Origin: DAIMZM01 sp036733985
GTDB lineage: Bacteria; Bacillota; Dehalobacteriia; UBA4068
Assembly: GCA_036733985.1 (NCBI GenBank)
Contig: DAIMZM010000004.1
Coordinates: 1-47,621 of the forward strand
Reading direction: 5' to 3'
Length of the DNA: 47,621 bases
Shown: piece by piece, positions 47,024 through 47,621 of the stretch
Numbering within the stretch: position 1 is the stretch's first letter
Layout: each line of letters opens with the position of its first letter
Notes under the pieces: generated by a model
What the model saw: the letters and a program-made list of their open reading frames with translations, nothing else
What the model was told of the DNA's origin: nothing
The model's database searches: none
Made by a program: the position numbers and the translations under genes

Positions 47024-47621
47024 ATGGATTACGGGGCGGAATCTTTACAACTGCATCAGCGGCTGAAGGGCAAAATCTCCGTCACCGGCAAAGCGCCGGT
47101 TGCCAATGAGGAACAGCTGTCTTTGGCCTATACCCCCGGTGTGGCCGAACCCTGCCGGCGGATCGCCGGGAACCGGGAGCTGGTTTATGATTATACCATG
47201 AAGGGCAACTATGTGGCCGTGATCAGCGACGGCAGCGCCGTATTGGGCCTGGGGGATATCGGCCCGGAGGCGGCCCTTCCCGTTATGGAGGGTAAATGCG
47301 TCCTGTTCAAGGAATTTGGCGGCGTGGACGCCATCCCGCTCTGCCTGGGCACCAAAGACCCGGACCGCATCGTGGAGATCGAAGCGGAGGCGAGGTCGAT
47401 GACGCACGGCCGGGTGGTCACCGAGCACGACATCCTGCCCGGCGCCTGGTACTTGGACTGCGGCCGCATCCCGACCTGCATCGCGGTGGAGGCCGGCCAA
47501 GCCGACCTCTTTCTCTCGGGTTACCTGGGGATCGATTTCCAGACCCGAGGCCTCGCCGTCTATCGGTTGCTCGACGCCCGGGTGTGCTTCCACCAGGGCC
47601 TCCCGGGGCCGGGGAAGACCA
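47024..47621 (+). CDS. NAD(P)-dependent malic enzyme, N-terminal part, running into a foreign sequence
   Basis: The first 122 or so codons are a typical malic enzyme start: LSLAYTPGVAEPCRRIAG, VYDYTMKGNYVAVISDGSAV, LGLGDIGPEAALPVMEGKCV and LFKEFGGVDAIPLCLGTKDP. It should decarboxylate malate to pyruvate. After DRIVEI, where the family continues with a short helix and FGGINLEDI, the frame instead encodes a different protein (see 47390-47621). The tyrosine is present but the catalytic lysine and NAD domain are missing. ATG 47024 lies 3 bp after the larA-like stop, so both were one operon. Confidence 0.75.
   Translation, partial: MDYGAESLQLHQRLKGKISVTGKAPVANEEQLSLAYTPGVAEPCRRIAGNRELVYDYTMKGNYVAVISDGSAVLGLGDIGPEAALPVMEGKCVLFKEFGGVDAIPLCLGTKDPDRIVEIEAEARSMTHGRVVTEHDILPGAWYLDCGRIPTCIAVEAGQADLFLSGYLGIDFQTRGLAVYRLLDARVCFHQGLPGPGKT
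47390..47621 (+). other. Foreign-looking segment: polyketide-synthase dehydratase-like coding sequence in frame
   Basis: From about 47390 the translation (VVTEHDILPGAWYLDCGRIP, then ADLFLSGYLGIDFQTRGLAV and YRLLDARVCFHQGLPGPG) matches the hotdog dehydratase region of PfaC/HglE-type polyunsaturated fatty acid or heterocyst-lipid polyketide synthases, normally thousands of residues long. Codon use changes too: TCG, CGA and CTC become frequent. The frame happens to stay open to the window end. Most likely a chimeric join or contaminating read; a real fusion is unlikely. Confidence 0.7.

Noticed and set aside
1..47621. tRNA or rRNA genes, CRISPR arrays, prophage
   Set aside because: No cloverleaf with a T-loop consensus, no ribosomal RNA blocks, no regularly spaced repeats and no phage structural genes were seen on either strand; short or degenerate cases could be missed by eye.

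Overview
The window looks like one chromosomal contig from an anaerobic, fairly high-GC Bacillota bacterium (Clostridia or Negativicutes type). The signs are many near-consensus TTGACA-17-TATAAT promoters, strong GGAGG ribosome sites, guanidine-I, fluoride and cobalamin riboswitches with intrinsic terminators, the oxygen-independent (cbi) cobalamin pathway, an indolepyruvate:ferredoxin oxidoreductase subunit, an S-layer-homology (SLH) domain protein and lipoprotein-type binding proteins. I cannot name the species. Both ends look disrupted: the left end is an IS3-family remnant fused to a DUF4176-like gene, and the right end is a malic enzyme whose frame switches to a polyketide-synthase-type dehydratase sequence with different codon use, most likely an assembly chimera.

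Layout. 1-600: IS remnant and gene debris. 665-2373 (+): GNAT acetyltransferase and SAM methyltransferase. 2476-7442: a molybdenum/tungsten island. A minus-strand operon (MoeA-like protein, FecCD-type permease, ATPase, binding lipoprotein) is divergent from a ModE-like regulator. 7641-10540: XRE regulator, class V aminotransferase, cold-shock protein, cell-wall amidase. 10562-13426 (-): guanidinium exporter under a guanidine-I riboswitch, preceded by a polar amino-acid ABC importer. 13929-18883: GNAT, L-lactate permease with a previously unlisted 44-codon ORF upstream, orphan iorA, and fluoride exporter crcB under a fluoride riboswitch.

19054-34965 is the core: a tightly overlapping 11-gene operon (cbiD-F-G-H-J-ET-A-B-cobD-cbiP-cbiC, minus strand) and a divergent four-gene operon (BtuC-type permease, BtuD-type ATPase, exported CbiK cobaltochelatase, BtuF-like binding protein with C-terminal SLH repeats). 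Each has its own cobalamin riboswitch and consensus promoter, so synthesis and uptake should shut down together when cobalamin is plentiful. cbiL is not in the window.

35029-47621: flavodoxin, a three-gene membrane-protein operon (DUF4491, DUF454/YbaN, unknown), catalase and PerR, a chemoreceptor with a long charged N-terminal extension, a stand-alone ThiN-like protein, and a LysR regulator divergent from a metabolic cluster (HAD hydrolase, class III aminotransferase, LarA-family racemase, truncated malic enzyme).

The strongest observations are (1) an exported chelatase and an SLH-bearing corrinoid-binding protein under cobalamin riboswitch control, (2) two riboswitch-controlled exporter genes whose promoters directly abut terminator-less upstream operons, so that their OFF-state terminators may serve both units, and (3) chimeric junctions at both ends. 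No tRNA, rRNA, CRISPR array, prophage or complete transposon was seen.
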